Part shown: in pieces, positions 10,061-17,593 of the stretch
Numbering within the stretch: position 1 is the first letter of the stretch
How the letters are laid out: the number at the start of each line of letters is the position of its first letter
From: an uncultured Clostridia bacterium
GTDB taxonomy: Bacteria; Bacillota; Clostridia; Oscillospirales; Acutalibacteraceae
Assembly: GCA_946407065.1 (NCBI GenBank)
Contig: CAMJMQ010000010.1
Location: 23,471 to 87,470 of the forward strand
Reading direction: 5' to 3'
Length of the DNA stretch: 64,000 bases
The notes under the pieces: model-generated
Databases searched by the model: none
What the model saw: the letters and a program-made list of their open reading frames with translations, nothing else
Told to the model about the DNA's origin: nothing
Translations under genes and position numbers: made by a program

Positions 10061-10651
10061 TTATGCCATTTGCTTTAAGGTAGCCGCAATCATCGCTTCG
10101 ACCGACAAGCTCGGATCGAGCTTAGACAGGATCGGCGTGACATCGGCGGCGGAATAGCCCAGCACCGCGAGTGCCGCGACAGCCTTCGGAACGTTGCCTG
10201 TATCCGCGATCACACTGCCCTTGCTGACGTCAAAGCCTGCCGTATCGACCACGCCCTTGATCTTGTCCTTTAACTCGAGCACGATACGTTGGGCGAGCTT
10301 GGGTCCGACGCCATTCGCTCGGGTCAGGGTCTTGCTGTCGCCGGAGGATACGCACATGGCGATCTGTTCACTTGTCAGATCAGACAGGATCGCCAGCGCC
10401 ACCTTGGGACCGACGCCGGTGATGCCGATCAGCATCTTGAAGGTAGATAACTCGCCTTTGGACGCAAAGCCGTACAGCTCCATCGCGTCCTCACGGACGT
10501 TCATGTAGGTGTAGAGCATGGTTTCGGTATTTAGCTTGAGCTGTTTTTGGGTCGTGATCGAGGTCTGCACCCGATAACCGACGCCGCCGCATTCCACAAC
10601 AGCAAAGCCGGCATCCATCAAAATCAGATTACCTCTGACAGAATATATCAT
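10061..10651 (-). CDS. ruvA: Holliday junction branch migration complex subunit RuvA
   Basis: Tetrameric DNA-binding protein that recognises four-way junctions and loads RuvB. The N-terminal OB fold (MIYSVRGNLI) is followed by two helix-hairpin-helix motifs (GITGVGPKVALAIL and ANGVGPKLAQRIV) and the C-terminal RuvB-binding domain (AVAALAVLGYSAADV). 196 residues, normal. The start codon shares a base with the ruvC stop (TAATG), showing translational coupling. Confidence 0.96.
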   Translation of the reverse strand: MIYSVRGNLILMDAGFAVVECGGVGYRVQTSITTQKQLKLNTETMLYTYMNVREDAMELYGFASKGELSTFKMLIGITGVGPKVALAILSDLTSEQIAMCVSSGDSKTLTRANGVGPKLAQRIVLELKDKIKGVVDTAGFDVSKGSVIADTGNVPKAVAALAVLGYSAADVTPILSKLDPSLSVEAMIAATLKQMA

Positions 10652-11160
10652 TACTTGATTCCTCGTTTCATCATGATGTTACGCAGATCGGTACCCGCCG
10701 CCTGTGTATGCGTCAATGCGAGCGCGAGCGCGTCGGCGGTATCATCGGGTTTGGGCACTTCTTTGAGATGCAGCAGTCTGCGGGTCATCTCCATCACCTG
10801 CGGCTTATGCGCCCTGCCGTAACCGGTCACGGCAGTTTTGACCTGCAGGGGGGTGTATTCATAGATCGGGATATGCGCCTGCTGCGCGGCTAAAAGGATC
10901 ACACCGCGTGCCTGTGCCACCTGGATCGCCGTAGTGGTATTGGTGTTGAAATAGAGCTTTTCGATCGACATGACATCGGGTTTGGCGTGTCCGATCAGCT
11001 CAACGGTATCGTCATAGATCTGTTGAAGGCGGACATTGAAATCGGTATGCGCCTCGGTTGTGATCGCGCCGAACGCGACGGGGCGGTGCGAGGTGCCCTT
11101 ATATTCAATTACACCCCACCCGACGATCGCATAGCCGGGATCGATACCGAGGATAACCAA
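10651..11160 (-). CDS. ruvC: Crossover junction endodeoxyribonuclease RuvC
   Basis: Dimeric endonuclease that resolves Holliday junctions by symmetrical cuts. The catalytic acidic residues are visible: Asp in LGIDPGYA, Glu in SIEKLYF and two Asp in DDTADALALAL. I start it at the TTG at 11160, 8 bases after AGGAG, giving 169 residues, the family's normal size; the longer upstream open frame has no support. First gene of ruvC-ruvA-ruvB with its own promoter upstream. Confidence 0.93.
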   Translation of the reverse strand: MVILGIDPGYAIVGWGVIEYKGTSHRPVAFGAITTEAHTDFNVRLQQIYDDTVELIGHAKPDVMSIEKLYFNTNTTTAIQVAQARGVILLAAQQAHIPIYEYTPLQVKTAVTGYGRAHKPQVMEMTRRLLHLKEVPKPDDTADALALALTHTQAAGTDLRNIMMKRGIK

Positions 11161-11305
11161 ACGCTCCACTCCTAACGAAACAACACACTCGATAGACGAG
11201 AAAGAATTCCATCCCTTCTCACAATCGGTTGGTATTGCCGCGGGTCGACAAAACTGTCGAGACCTCACAGCAGCCATTCAAATAATGTGCATAATTTGAC
11301 AGTTT

Positions 11306-11334
11306 ATTATAACACAAATACACCATCATAGCAA
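11306..11334 (-). promoter_or_regulatory. Promoter of ruvCAB
   Basis: On the minus strand TTGCTA and TATAAT are separated by 17 bases, and a TG before the -10 makes it an extended -10 element. Transcription would begin near 11299, about 140 bases before the ruvC start. Confidence 0.6.
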
Positions 11335-11345
11335 TAATAAAATGA

Positions 11346-11373
11346 AAAAAGTCGCACCAAACTGCGACTTTTT
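11346..11373. terminator. Rho-independent terminator of the FNT-family gene
   Basis: Arms AAAAAGTCGCA and TGCGACTTTTT around a six-base loop, with A and T runs on opposite sides, 20 bases after the stop codon of the minus-strand channel gene. Confidence 0.85.
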
Positions 11374-11393
11374 CAACCATGATATTTATGCAA

Positions 11394-12035
11394 TTATTTC
11401 GATAAGACGGCTTTTTTCACCATGTGGAACGCAACCGCGCCGATCAGGTTGCCGAGCGATACCAACAGGATGTAGACGATACCCTTTACGGAATACAGCG
11501 AATAAGCGGATGAAGCGGCAAAATAGAACATGTCCGCTACGCTGTGCTCAAAGCCGCAGAGGATGAACGCGGGCACACAGGTGAACACCAAAATGTACTT
11601 GGGAAGCGACTTTTTATCCTTATCGCTCCTGAAATAATCCACTGCGATATAGACGAGGATGCCGCATAACGCGCCCAAGATGATCGTCTGCCACCACGAC
11701 TGGGTGAGCTTTGTTTCACAAATCGTTTTAGCGGTCTCGGCAAGATTCGGTTTTGCGAACATCACGAGTGTACCTATCAACATACAGCCGAGGATATTGC
11801 CGAGCCAGATCGTGCAAAGATAAGGGATGTAGGACAGCTTGTTCTCGAGCAGATAAGCGGTCTTGCCGGTGAACAGTAAAAAGCCCATGATCAGGATCAC
11901 CGAGAGTCCCAGCGAGAACATGATCGCGCCGAGGGGCGCTTTTTCGATTGCGACACACGCCAGATATACCGAGCCGCCGAACGAGATCATGATGCCCGCC
12001 AACACGGCGGAAAACAGATTTTTCACAAATTTCAT
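11394..12035 (-). CDS. Formate/nitrite transporter family protein
   Basis: About 213 residues with six predicted membrane segments and the family signature near the C-terminal third, CGFEHSVADMFYF, containing the conserved His of the formate/nitrite channel pore region. In a fermenting anaerobe the likely cargo is formate, but nitrite or hydrosulfide channels look similar and I cannot tell them apart here. It is flanked by a terminator and has no pfl gene beside it, so it seems to be monocistronic. Confidence 0.88.
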   Translation of the reverse strand: MKFVKNLFSAVLAGIMISFGGSVYLACVAIEKAPLGAIMFSLGLSVILIMGFLLFTGKTAYLLENKLSYIPYLCTIWLGNILGCMLIGTLVMFAKPNLAETAKTICETKLTQSWWQTIILGALCGILVYIAVDYFRSDKDKKSLPKYILVFTCVPAFILCGFEHSVADMFYFAASSAYSLYSVKGIVYILLVSLGNLIGAVAFHMVKKAVLSK

Positions 12036-12129
12036 TTTATCGAACCCTTCTTTTATTTGTCCTATAACGCCACATTACTATAGCAAATCCGACTTCATTT
12101 TACAATAGCATAGAAGAATTATAAATAAT

Positions 12130-12489
12130 TCAATCGGAATCGGTCTTTTTCAACGTCAGCACGCTGCCGTCACGGTTCAGCTCTACCCGATCACCGTACA
12201 GCTTATATCCAAAGGAATAGTTCATCCCGCTCTCTTCATCAAAGATCAACAAATCGTCATCCGTCAGCATACACAAGCCGCTGATATACAAAAGCTCGTT
12301 GTCGCCCTCGATATCGAGAGTTCCGTTATTCTCCGAGAAGGATAAGGTCACATCGGCGCCGTTATCGAAGGAACCGCTCCATGTGTACATTTTCAGTTCA
12401 TCCGAGGGGCTCTGAATACTTTTGACACAGGATGACAGGCTGAGAACCGCTGCCAACAACAGGAAAATCAACAAAAACTTACCGCGCAT
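12130..12489 (-). CDS. Small lipoprotein, function unknown
   Basis: About 119 residues. The N-terminus is a lipoprotein signal (MRGKFLLIFLLLAAVLSL followed by the lipobox LSSC), so the mature protein should be lipid-anchored outside the membrane. The remainder is beta-rich and acidic, with a lipocalin-like or META-like alternation (TWSGSFDNGADVTLSF, ending RDGSVLTLKK). I do not recognise the family. In-frame ATGs four residues earlier are possible because the ribosome-binding site is weak. It is 45 bases after the membrane protein gene and may share its message. Confidence 0.7.
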   Translation of the reverse strand: MRGKFLLIFLLLAAVLSLSSCVKSIQSPSDELKMYTWSGSFDNGADVTLSFSENNGTLDIEGDNELLYISGLCMLTDDDLLIFDEESGMNYSFGYKLYGDRVELNRDGSVLTLKKTDSD

Positions 12490-12534
12490 TACCATCACCA
12501 AGACAGTATATGCGCGGTATTGTGCAGACAGAAG

Positions 12535-13020
12535 TTATTCGGTTTTCTCTTGTGCATCAGCTTTTTGTCTCATGCGGGTCGCCTGTAAGCCCTGCGTCGT
12601 CATGAACATGATCACAAGGATCAAGAGCAGACTGACGATGCCGCCGTAAGCGATCGACTTACCGGGACCGAAGCAGATCACAACAGCGCTGAGTATACAG
12701 GTGATATAGCTGATCACATACTTTTTCTTGGATTTTTTATCCAAGAGGAAAAAGAAGAACGAGACGATCGGCAGGATGACCAGGATCGCGCCGTAGATCG
12801 CGCTCATCACCTGACCCGAACTCCCGTAGCCATTGGGCTGGATCAAAAGATTGACCGCGGTGAGGATGGAATACTGTCCATCATCGTTCACGGGACCGTA
12901 CATCAAGGGCATCCAGACCGTTACCAGAACCAGCAGAAAATACATGACTGCTAAAAAGATGCGGACTTTCTTTTCGGAGCTTGACTCCTTGATCTCATCT
13001 TTATCAAAATATTTCGCCAT
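12535..13020 (-). CDS. Small integral membrane protein, function unknown
   Basis: About 161 residues with four hydrophobic segments (near residues 22-42, 72-92, 102-118 and 122-142) and a charged cytoplasmic-type N-terminus (YFDKDEIKESSSEKK) and C-terminus. No catalytic motif is visible and I do not recognise the family. Two adjacent ATG codons follow GAGGTG; I chose the second for spacing. It is divergent from the GH13 gene and co-directional with the small lipoprotein. Confidence 0.65.
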   Translation of the reverse strand: MAKYFDKDEIKESSSEKKVRIFLAVMYFLLVLVTVWMPLMYGPVNDDGQYSILTAVNLLIQPNGYGSSGQVMSAIYGAILVILPIVSFFFFLLDKKSKKKYVISYITCILSAVVICFGPGKSIAYGGIVSLLLILVIMFMTTQGLQATRMRQKADAQEKTE

Positions 13021-13099
13021 CATTACACCTCGAATGTGTTAATAGTTGATTATTACGCTTCTTATATTAGCACAAACCGATGATGAATACAACAATAAT

Positions 13100-13127
13100 T
13101 TGACTTTATAAGAAAAAATGCTATACT
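13100..13127 (+). promoter_or_regulatory. Promoter of the GH13-DUF1653 gene
   Basis: TTGACT and TATACT are separated by 16 bases; the AGGAGG ribosome-binding site follows about 23 bases later. A sigma-A type promoter that fits the plus-strand gene. Confidence 0.65.
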
Positions 13128-13164
13128 TCTTAGAGAATTTGTGCAAACAAAGGAGGTATCATGT

Positions 13165-14814
13165 ATGCACTGGATTCATAACACTGTGATTTACAATATT
13201 TATCCGTTCGGCTTCTGCGGAGCGCCGAAGGACAATGATTTTCAATTGAATTACAGACTGGATAAGATCTATGACTTTATCCCCCATTTTAAGAAGATGG
13301 GCGTCAACTGCATTTTGTTCAACCCGGTATTCGAGAGCACCCGCCACGGCTATGACACGATCGATTACCGAAAGATCGACAGCCGTCTGGGCGATAACGC
13401 GAGCTTCAAAAAGATCTGCGATACCCTGCACCAAAACGGGATCCGCGTGATCTTGGACGGCGTATTCAACCATGTCGGACGTGATTTCTTCGCCTTCAAG
13501 GATATTCAGGAAAAGGGCATGGGCTCACCCTATACCTCGTGGTTCCAGAATATCCGATTTGATCAGCAGAGCCCCTACGGCGATCATTTCAGCTATGAGG
13601 GCTGGGCGGGATTCTATGATCTGGTCAAGCTGAATCTGAACAACGAGGAGGTTTTGAACTACCTCTTTGAAGCGGTTCGCTACTGGATCGATGAATTCGA
13701 TATCGACGGTTTGCGTCTGGACGCCGCTAACGTCATGGATGTGAACTTCTTCAAGCGTCTGCGCGGTGTTACCAAAGAGAAAAAGCCCGATTTCTGGATG
13801 TTCGGTGAGATCGTCGGCGGCGATTACAACCGTCTGGCAAATGCGGAAACGCTTGATTCCGTCACCAATTACGAGATCTACAAGGGTCTTTTCTCCTGTC
13901 ACAACGACCGTAACTATTTTGAATTCGCTCATTCCGTCGATCGTCAGGTCGGCGACTGGGGTATGTACAAGAACATCTACATGTACAACTTCGCGGATAA
14001 TCACGATGTGACAAGACTTTCGAGCATCATCCGTGATAAAGCGTTGCAGAAGAATGTTTACACCATGCTGTACGCGATGCCGGGCGTGCCCTCGATCTAC
14101 TACGGCAGTGAGTTCGGTATGGAGGGCAAAAAGCAGCCCCATTCCGATGACGACCTGAGAAGAGAGCTGAATCTGAACGCGCTGGAGAATCCCGATTACG
14201 CGCTGTTCGAGCACATTTGCAAACTCGGTAAGATCAGACACAGTTTGGAAGCGCTGCAATACGGCAAGTATAAGAATGAACAGATCCAGCTTGAGCACAT
14301 GTGCTTTTCGATGAAGACCGACAATCAGAAGGTCTATATCATGCTCAATCAGAGCAACGAACCGCGCAACATCGGCGTTAACACGGATTTCAACGGCGTT
14401 CTGACCGATGTGCTCAACGGCAATCAGCAATATCCATGCAACGGCTGGTGCGAGATCACCGTTCCGCCGATGAGCTCCATGATCCTTGTCGCGAACGACG
14501 GCTCTTTTATGATCGACTTTGCGGATAACGAGGGCAATGTACCGATCCCCTCCCCCGAAAGCACATCTGCTCCCGTCGAGGAGAAAGAGCCCGAATTAGT
14601 CCCCGAGGAGATCGTAAAAGGTCGATACAGACATTTCAAAGGTAACGAATACGAGGTGATCGACTTCGCCAAGGACAGTGAGACGACCGAACCGATGGTC
14701 ATCTACCGCGCGCTGTACGGCGAGCACGACCTGTGGGTACGTCCGTACAAGATGTTCCAAGAGATCATCGAACGCGACGGTAAAAAGATGAGGAGATTTG
14801 AGAAAATCGATTGA
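13165..14814 (+). CDS. Cytoplasmic GH13 alpha-glucan hydrolase fused to DUF1653
   Basis: About 549 residues with no signal peptide. The GH13 barrel covers roughly residues 1-440: VFNHVG (region I), GLRLDAAN with the nucleophile Asp (region II), FGEIVGG with the acid/base Glu (region III) and FADNHD (region IV). After an acidic Pro/Glu linker (EEKEPELVPEEI), the last ~65 residues are a DUF1653 domain (KGRYRHFKGNEYEV, then YRALYGEHDLWVRP), normally a stand-alone small protein. By family it should cleave alpha-1,4 or alpha-1,6 bonds of imported maltodextrins. The ATG at 13165 lies 9 bases after AGGAGG; the earlier GTG in frame contains that ribosome-binding site and is rejected. Confidence 0.9.
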   Translation: MHWIHNTVIYNIYPFGFCGAPKDNDFQLNYRLDKIYDFIPHFKKMGVNCILFNPVFESTRHGYDTIDYRKIDSRLGDNASFKKICDTLHQNGIRVILDGVFNHVGRDFFAFKDIQEKGMGSPYTSWFQNIRFDQQSPYGDHFSYEGWAGFYDLVKLNLNNEEVLNYLFEAVRYWIDEFDIDGLRLDAANVMDVNFFKRLRGVTKEKKPDFWMFGEIVGGDYNRLANAETLDSVTNYEIYKGLFSCHNDRNYFEFAHSVDRQVGDWGMYKNIYMYNFADNHDVTRLSSIIRDKALQKNVYTMLYAMPGVPSIYYGSEFGMEGKKQPHSDDDLRRELNLNALENPDYALFEHICKLGKIRHSLEALQYGKYKNEQIQLEHMCFSMKTDNQKVYIMLNQSNEPRNIGVNTDFNGVLTDVLNGNQQYPCNGWCEITVPPMSSMILVANDGSFMIDFADNEGNVPIPSPESTSAPVEEKEPELVPEEIVKGRYRHFKGNEYEVIDFAKDSETTEPMVIYRALYGEHDLWVRPYKMFQEIIERDGKKMRRFEKID

Positions 14815-14849
14815 TCGCTATTGAATATAAACAATTCAAAAATATGACG

Positions 14850-14883
14850 AAAGGCTGTCACATTCCGAACATGTGGCAGCCTT
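14850..14883. terminator. Bidirectional terminator between GH13 and GtrA genes
   Basis: Inverted repeat AAGGCTGTCACAT / ATGTGGCAGCCTT with one G-T pair, 35 bases after the GH13 stop and just after the convergent GtrA stop. It can serve both strands. Confidence 0.75.
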
Positions 14884-14892
14884 ATTCTTTGG

Positions 14893-15369
14893 TTATTGAT
14901 TCAGTTCTTCGTGATTCTTTTCAAGATTCTTCTTAGCGCGCTCCGCTTCTTTTTCGATGTACTTCTGATCATTGTCGATCTGCTTACCGTAGACGACGAA
15001 TCGCGTGTACAGGAACTCCGTGACGAGATTTAACAGCATGCTGAGGATCTCGACCAGATAATTGTTCCAGCCCAAAGTTTCCACCAGATAATTACCGCCG
15101 ATCGTAGACAGCGGTGTGAAGATGCAATAGTAGAGAAAGACCTTGAGCATCGCCACCGGAACATTAGCCGCGGAATGGAAAGTGAATTTACGGTTGATCG
15201 TAAAGTTATACAGCACCGATAACACCAACGAGATCAGGTAACACGGCCAGTAACTGAACCCCGAGAACTCGGTGAGCAGCGTAAAGGAAACGATCTGGAT
15301 AATGCCCGCTGACGCGGAGAACAGCACAAATTTGATCGTACGGATTATTTCTTTCTTTTTGTTATTCAT
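14893..15369 (-). CDS. GtrA family membrane protein
   Basis: About 158 residues with four membrane spans and the family pattern LSVLYNFTINRKFTF between spans two and three. GtrA proteins are thought to flip or carry lipid-linked sugars (undecaprenyl-phosphate sugars) for surface glycan decoration. The C-terminus is a charged, probably helical tail (KQIDNDQKYIEKEAERAK). The start at 15369 follows GAGG; a longer open frame upstream runs into the hairpin and is unlikely. It follows the LCP gene on the same strand. Confidence 0.85.
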   Translation of the reverse strand: MNNKKKEIIRTIKFVLFSASAGIIQIVSFTLLTEFSGFSYWPCYLISLVLSVLYNFTINRKFTFHSAANVPVAMLKVFLYYCIFTPLSTIGGNYLVETLGWNNYLVEILSMLLNLVTEFLYTRFVVYGKQIDNDQKYIEKEAERAKKNLEKNHEELNQ

Positions 15370-15400
15370 AAAAAACCTCGTTAATCCATCACATATTAAA

Positions 15401-15428
15401 TCGCGGAAACCGAAGTGGGTTTCCGCGA
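15401..15428 (-). terminator. Hairpin between LCP and GtrA genes
   Basis: TCGCGGAAACC and GGGTTTCCGCGA form a strong stem directly after the LCP stop. The following minus-strand T run is weak, so it may be a partial terminator or an RNA end-stabilising stem. Confidence 0.5.
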
Positions 15429-15437
15429 TAATCATTC

Positions 15438-16661
15438 TTATTGAGTAACCGAATTAGCGTTCGACGCGGTGGTCGCCGCAGCGGAAGAAGATGAGGAAGA
15501 TCCGCCGGATACCGAATCCTCGTAAATGAACTTCGCAACATCGCTACGAACACCGTCCCAATCGTGGATCGCGATAACGCTCTGTCCGTCAGGCGTCGTG
15601 CCATAGCCCCATTTACCCTGAGTCGGCAGAGACAGCTCTTCCATGTCGTATTTGATATACGTCATCATGTTGGATACAAGGAAGGTGATATCACCCTTCT
15701 TCAGATTGGTGGTGACCAGAGGTCCGATCTTGTTCGCGACAGAAACCAGTTCAGTCAAAGAGGCCTTCTCACGCAGACTCTTGATGATCGTCTGGATCAG
15801 GTTGCGCTGACGGGAGGTACGATCCCAGTCGTCACCGGAGAAGCTGTATTCGGGATTACCGCCCAGACTCTCCTCGCCGCGATCTCGTGCGTACCACAAC
15901 GCCTGATAGCCGTCGAGATGTACCATCTGTTTCTCTTTGGTCTCATCATACTTCAGGAAAGAGGTGACATCTGTCTGACCGTTGACATCGATCTGCGCGT
16001 TGATATACTTGATCTCTTCCAAAGTCAGCTCGATATCGACGCCGCCGAGTGCTTCGATAACCTGTCTGAAGGAAGAGAAGTCGACCGTCGCGTACTTATC
16101 GACCTTGATACCAAAGTTCGTTTCGATCGTATCGATCGACAATCTCTCGCCGCCGAAAGTGAAAGCGGAGTTGATCTTGTTCTCACCGTGACCGGGGATG
16201 CTGACGTAGGTATCACGCTGGAAGGAAGTCAGCTTCAATTTCTTGTGAACATTATCGATCGAGAGAAGGATCGTGGTATCGCTGCGTCCGTGATCCTCTT
16301 CGGTGGCAGGAGAATCCTGACCGAAAAGCAGGATGTTCAAAACGTTATCACTCGAAAGCAGCGTATTGCCGCCGTTAGCGACAGAAACCGTGGTTTCGGT
16401 GGTAACAGTGGTAGCGGCAGGAGCTTCGGCGGGTTCTAATTCTTTGAAGTGCATCGAATCCAGAACCTTGTAGTAATAAACCAAACCGGAACCGACCAAA
16501 AGCATGATCAGGGACAGTACCAGAACAAAGATCCTGCGACCGAGACCCTTATTCTTTTTCGGTTTACGGGGAGATGACTCTCGCCGCTCTCTATCGTCGT
16601 ATATCTTATTCATGTCGTCAGATGATGAAATATCTACATAATCGTCATCATATCTAGCCAT
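15438..16661 (-). CDS. LytR-CpsA-Psr (LCP) family cell wall polymer ligase
   Basis: LCP enzymes transfer teichoic acids or capsule polymers from lipid carriers to peptidoglycan outside the cell. About 407 residues: a charged cytoplasmic N-terminus (~45 residues), one membrane helix (RIFVLVLSLIMLLVGSGLVY), a Thr/Val-rich stem, then the LCP catalytic domain from about residue 105 with HGRSDTTILLS, the Arg-rich FQRDTYVSIPG, KINSAFTFGG and LEALGGVDIEL-type motifs (here IEALGGVDIEL), and WYARDRGEE. It ends in a Ser/Ala-rich tail. Adjacent GtrA and the nearby yfhO-licD operon fit a role in surface polymer attachment. Confidence 0.92.
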   Translation of the reverse strand: MARYDDDYVDISSSDDMNKIYDDRERRESSPRKPKKNKGLGRRIFVLVLSLIMLLVGSGLVYYYKVLDSMHFKELEPAEAPAATTVTTETTVSVANGGNTLLSSDNVLNILLFGQDSPATEEDHGRSDTTILLSIDNVHKKLKLTSFQRDTYVSIPGHGENKINSAFTFGGERLSIDTIETNFGIKVDKYATVDFSSFRQVIEALGGVDIELTLEEIKYINAQIDVNGQTDVTSFLKYDETKEKQMVHLDGYQALWYARDRGEESLGGNPEYSFSGDDWDRTSRQRNLIQTIIKSLREKASLTELVSVANKIGPLVTTNLKKGDITFLVSNMMTYIKYDMEELSLPTQGKWGYGTTPDGQSVIAIHDWDGVRSDVAKFIYEDSVSGGSSSSSSAAATTASNANSVTQ

Positions 16662-16851
16662 ATAAGATACCGCCTTTCGTCATATAATCTATGTAAGCGG
16701 ACATACTCTTACATTTTAAATCATTCTTATATTATACTCAAAAAGAATTATTTAATTTTCTATAAAAGAATATATGTCGAAATTCATACTTTTTTTACAA
16801 GTTATGGGAGATATTAGCACATTAGGATAGGAACATGTACTAAATCCGGGA

Positions 16852-17424
16852 TCATCCAAGCTCATCCAGCGTCAGATAATACGCCGGGATGCACTCCTCC
16901 ATAAAGATCTTCAAGGCAGGGAGCTCCATCTTTTCGATCGCCGATTCAGTCGCTTCCTTCGCTTTTTGAAACTCATTATTCCCCATGCGGACTTCTTCGA
17001 TACATTTGATCAGCGCGGAAAGTTTATCCGCCGCCTTGACATAACGTTCCAAAACGGCGTCCTCATTGGAGATCACAGGGCGATAGATCGCCTGCAGATC
17101 GTCGGGCAGCATGTGAATCAATCGTTCCTCCGCGACCCTTTCGACCGTTTTATACGCGTTCTTGATCTCGGGGTTATAATACTTGATCGGGGTGGGCATA
17201 TCGCCGGTGATGATCTCGCTCGCGTCGTGGAACATGGCGATCACAGCGGCTTTATTCGCATCAAGATCCTCATGCAGACGAGTGTTGGCGATCGTGACCA
17301 ACGCGTGAGCAAGGATGGCGGTTTCCAGACTGTGCTCGGAAATATTCTCGGTTTTTGTGTTATTCATCAACCCCCAGCGGTCGATATATTTCATCCGTGA
17401 GATCATAGCGAAAAAACGATTCAT
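16852..17424 (-). CDS. yfbR: YfbR-like HD-domain 5'-deoxynucleotidase
   Basis: Metal-dependent phosphohydrolase of the HD family that dephosphorylates deoxynucleoside 5'-monophosphates. About 190 residues; the metal ligands are the His in ENISEHSLETAILAH, the HD pair in AMFHDASEIITGD, and a distal Asp in VKAADKLSALIKC. The Trp/Asn segment RWGLMNNTKTENISEHS matches the family's start. AAAGGAG precedes the ATG at 17424. It is divergent from yfhO. Confidence 0.88.
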   Translation of the reverse strand: MNRFFAMISRMKYIDRWGLMNNTKTENISEHSLETAILAHALVTIANTRLHEDLDANKAAVIAMFHDASEIITGDMPTPIKYYNPEIKNAYKTVERVAEERLIHMLPDDLQAIYRPVISNEDAVLERYVKAADKLSALIKCIEEVRMGNNEFQKAKEATESAIEKMELPALKIFMEECIPAYYLTLDELG

Positions 17425-17485
17425 TGACTGAACTCCTTTTATTTGACAAAAACTAAAAATTTTTAGTGCATTTTATCAGATTGTG

Positions 17486-17494
17486 TGTTATAAT
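17486..17494 (+). promoter_or_regulatory. Extended -10 promoter of the yfhO operon
   Basis: TGTTATAAT is a perfect -10 hexamer with the extended TG motif. No good -35 is present at 17 bases; the TTGACA near 17443 is too far away to pair with it. It leaves a leader of about 95 bases before the yfhO start. Confidence 0.5.
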
Positions 17495-17593
17495 ATATAA
17501 GTTGAGGTGTGTAATTCTGCTGTGTACCCTTTACTAAGAGCATTTTAACACATTTTTTCATGCACGTAAAGACTTTTCACAGGAGGACGAAAA

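Noticed and set aside
17443..17448. TTGACA as -35 of the yfhO promoter
   Set aside because: It is 40 bases from the TATAAT, too far to form one promoter.
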